DNA of 5,677 nucleotides from RUG760 sp045642205 (lineage in GTDB: Bacteria; Bacillota; Clostridia; Lachnospirales; Bianqueaceae), in the NCBI GenBank assembly GCA_045642205.1, contig JAZUIK010000068.1, forward strand, positions 1 through 5,677, written 5' to 3'. The notes beneath the pieces are model-generated. The model saw only the letters and a program-made list of their open reading frames with translations. It did not search any database and had not been told where the DNA came from. Shown piece by piece: positions 4,745 to 5,677 of this stretch. The position numbers and the translations under genes were made by a program. Within the stretch, counting starts at the first letter, position 1. Every line of letters begins with the position of its first letter.

Positions 4745-5635
4745 ATGGAACTTCGTAACCTGCATACTTTCCTACAGATCGCCGAGTCCGGAAGCTTTAC
4801 CAGAGCCGCACAGATCCTTGGCTATACTCAGTCCACCGTATCCTCTCAGATCAAACAACTGGAGGAGGAACTGGGCTGCTCTCTCTTCGACCGCTTTAAT
4901 CACTCTATCACTCTGACTGACCGCGGTCAGCTTCTGTTGCAGCATGCATTGAAGATCGACCATTCCATCCAGGAACTGAACGAGAGTTTTGAAGCTTCCG
5001 ATGTCCCAGCCGGAACTGTCCGTATGTACAGTTCCGACTCCATCTGTGAAAAGATGATGTTACTGAATTATGACGATTTTTATTCTCACTATCCTAACAT
5101 CCAGCTGGTCTTCTTTACCGGAAAGACCAACGATATGCTCCGTGCACTGGATTCACATGAAGTCGATGTAATCTTCACGTTGGACTCCCATGTCTCTATT
5201 CCTGAATACGTCATTGCCAAGGAATCTCCCGTCCAGCTCCACTTTGTGACCAATCCCTCTTCCCCCCTGGCAGGAAAACAGAGTATTTCTATCGAAGAGA
5301 TCCTGCAGCACCCTCTTCTTCTGACAGAAAAGGGCATGTCCTACCGAGAGATCCTGGACCGGGAACTGGCGGAGCGTGGTCTGGAAGCCAATCCCATTTT
5401 GGAGACAGGTCGAACCGATATCCTGACCCACTTTACCGAACATCGCAACAATATTACCTTTCTCCCTGACTTCGTCACAGAGGATCAGGTTTCTTCCGGC
5501 TCTCTGGTCCGTCTGGATGTCAAAGATTTCAATCTGACCATCTGGAAGCAGCTGATCTACCACCGGGATAAATGGATGTCCCGCCATATGAAGGCTTTTC
5601 TGGACTATGTCATGAGTCATGAATTTAGTTGGTAA
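4745..5635 (+). CDS. LysR-family transcriptional regulator
   Basis: A 296-residue protein of the size usual for LysR-type regulators. The N-terminal winged helix-turn-helix spans about residues 1-60: MELRNLHTFLQIAESGSFTRAA leads into GYTQSTVSSQIKQLEEELG (26-44) as recognition helix, then LFDR and LTDRG. A linker helix (about 61-85) precedes an effector-binding domain of periplasmic-binding-protein fold starting near residue 91 (TVRMYSSDSI), with typical elements DVIFTLD (141-147) and SSPLAG (172-177). LysR proteins act as tetramers, binding a T-N11-A site and usually activating the divergent gene in response to a small metabolite of that pathway. Head-to-head placement with the lyase gene and a fitting box in the 141-bp gap suggest it controls the lyase and itself. 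The effector is unknown; an aromatic or sulfur amino acid would be the natural guess. A terminator follows the stop codon directly, so it is a single-gene transcript. Confidence 0.93.
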   Translation: MELRNLHTFLQIAESGSFTRAAQILGYTQSTVSSQIKQLEEELGCSLFDRFNHSITLTDRGQLLLQHALKIDHSIQELNESFEASDVPAGTVRMYSSDSICEKMMLLNYDDFYSHYPNIQLVFFTGKTNDMLRALDSHEVDVIFTLDSHVSIPEYVIAKESPVQLHFVTNPSSPLAGKQSISIEEILQHPLLLTEKGMSYREILDRELAERGLEANPILETGRTDILTHFTEHRNNITFLPDFVTEDQVSSGSLVRLDVKDFNLTIWKQLIYHRDKWMSRHMKAFLDYVMSHEFSW

Positions 5636-5668
5636 CCAGGAAGCAGGGCTCGAAGCCCTGTTTCCTGG
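5636..5668 (+). terminator. Intrinsic terminator of the LysR gene
   Basis: A 15-bp stem (5636-5650 with 5654-5668, one G-U pair) has a tight CGA loop and starts on the base after the TAA stop. The window ends 9 bases later (GCCGTTTCG), so a T-tract, if present, is mostly out of view; the visible tail is weak. Confidence 0.75.
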
Positions 5669-5677
5669 GCCGTTTCG

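Noticed and set aside
1..5677. Mobile element, CRISPR array, defence or toxin-antitoxin system
   Set aside because: tmRNA genes are common integration targets, so I looked for an integrase and an attachment-site duplicate of the tmRNA 3' end; none is visible, nor are transposase motifs, spaced repeats or small paired genes.

Overview
The window looks like chromosome of an anaerobic gut-type Clostridia (Bacillota, plausibly Lachnospiraceae). Pointers are a one-piece tmRNA, a sigma-A type -35/-10 promoter, GGAGG-type ribosome binding sites, AT-rich intergenic DNA around mid-GC genes, strong intrinsic terminators and protein families common in that group. The taxonomic call is inference; no species can be named from this sequence.

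Layout, left to right. (1) 1-268, the 3' end of a sensor histidine kinase gene, closed by a terminator. (2) 339-883, the tmRNA gene ssrA, with a near-consensus promoter overlapped by a perfect 9-bp inverted repeat, a leader of about 90 nt, a mature region at 475-829 encoding an asparagine-rich tag, and its own terminator. (3) 912-2030, a tocopherol-cyclase-like protein starting just after that terminator. (4) A 20-bp perfect-stem terminator at 2132-2194 between convergent genes. (5) 2218-2979 on the minus strand, an alpha/beta-hydrolase esterase (EstA/esterase D type) with its own probable promoter. (6) 3155-4603 on the minus strand, a PLP-dependent beta-eliminating lyase of the tryptophanase/tyrosine phenol-lyase family. 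(7) 4745-5635, a divergent LysR-type regulator gene followed directly by a terminator.

The best functional unit is the divergent pair at 3155-5635. A LysR regulator faces a lyase gene whose codon use suggests high expression. The 141-bp gap between them holds a plausible lyase promoter and a dyad T-N11-A box centred near -65 of it, the usual place for a LysR recognition site. The lyase has tyrosine phenol-lyase-like substrate-pocket residues but lacks an arginine that normally contacts the PLP cofactor, and it differs at the monovalent-cation site, so its true reaction is open. I see no phage, transposon, CRISPR or defence system, and most of the window reads as ordinary chromosome. The points most worth a second look are the unusual lyase, the operator-like repeat on the ssrA promoter, the tmRNA's Asn5 tag and missing CCA, and the tocopherol-cyclase-like protein of unknown role.
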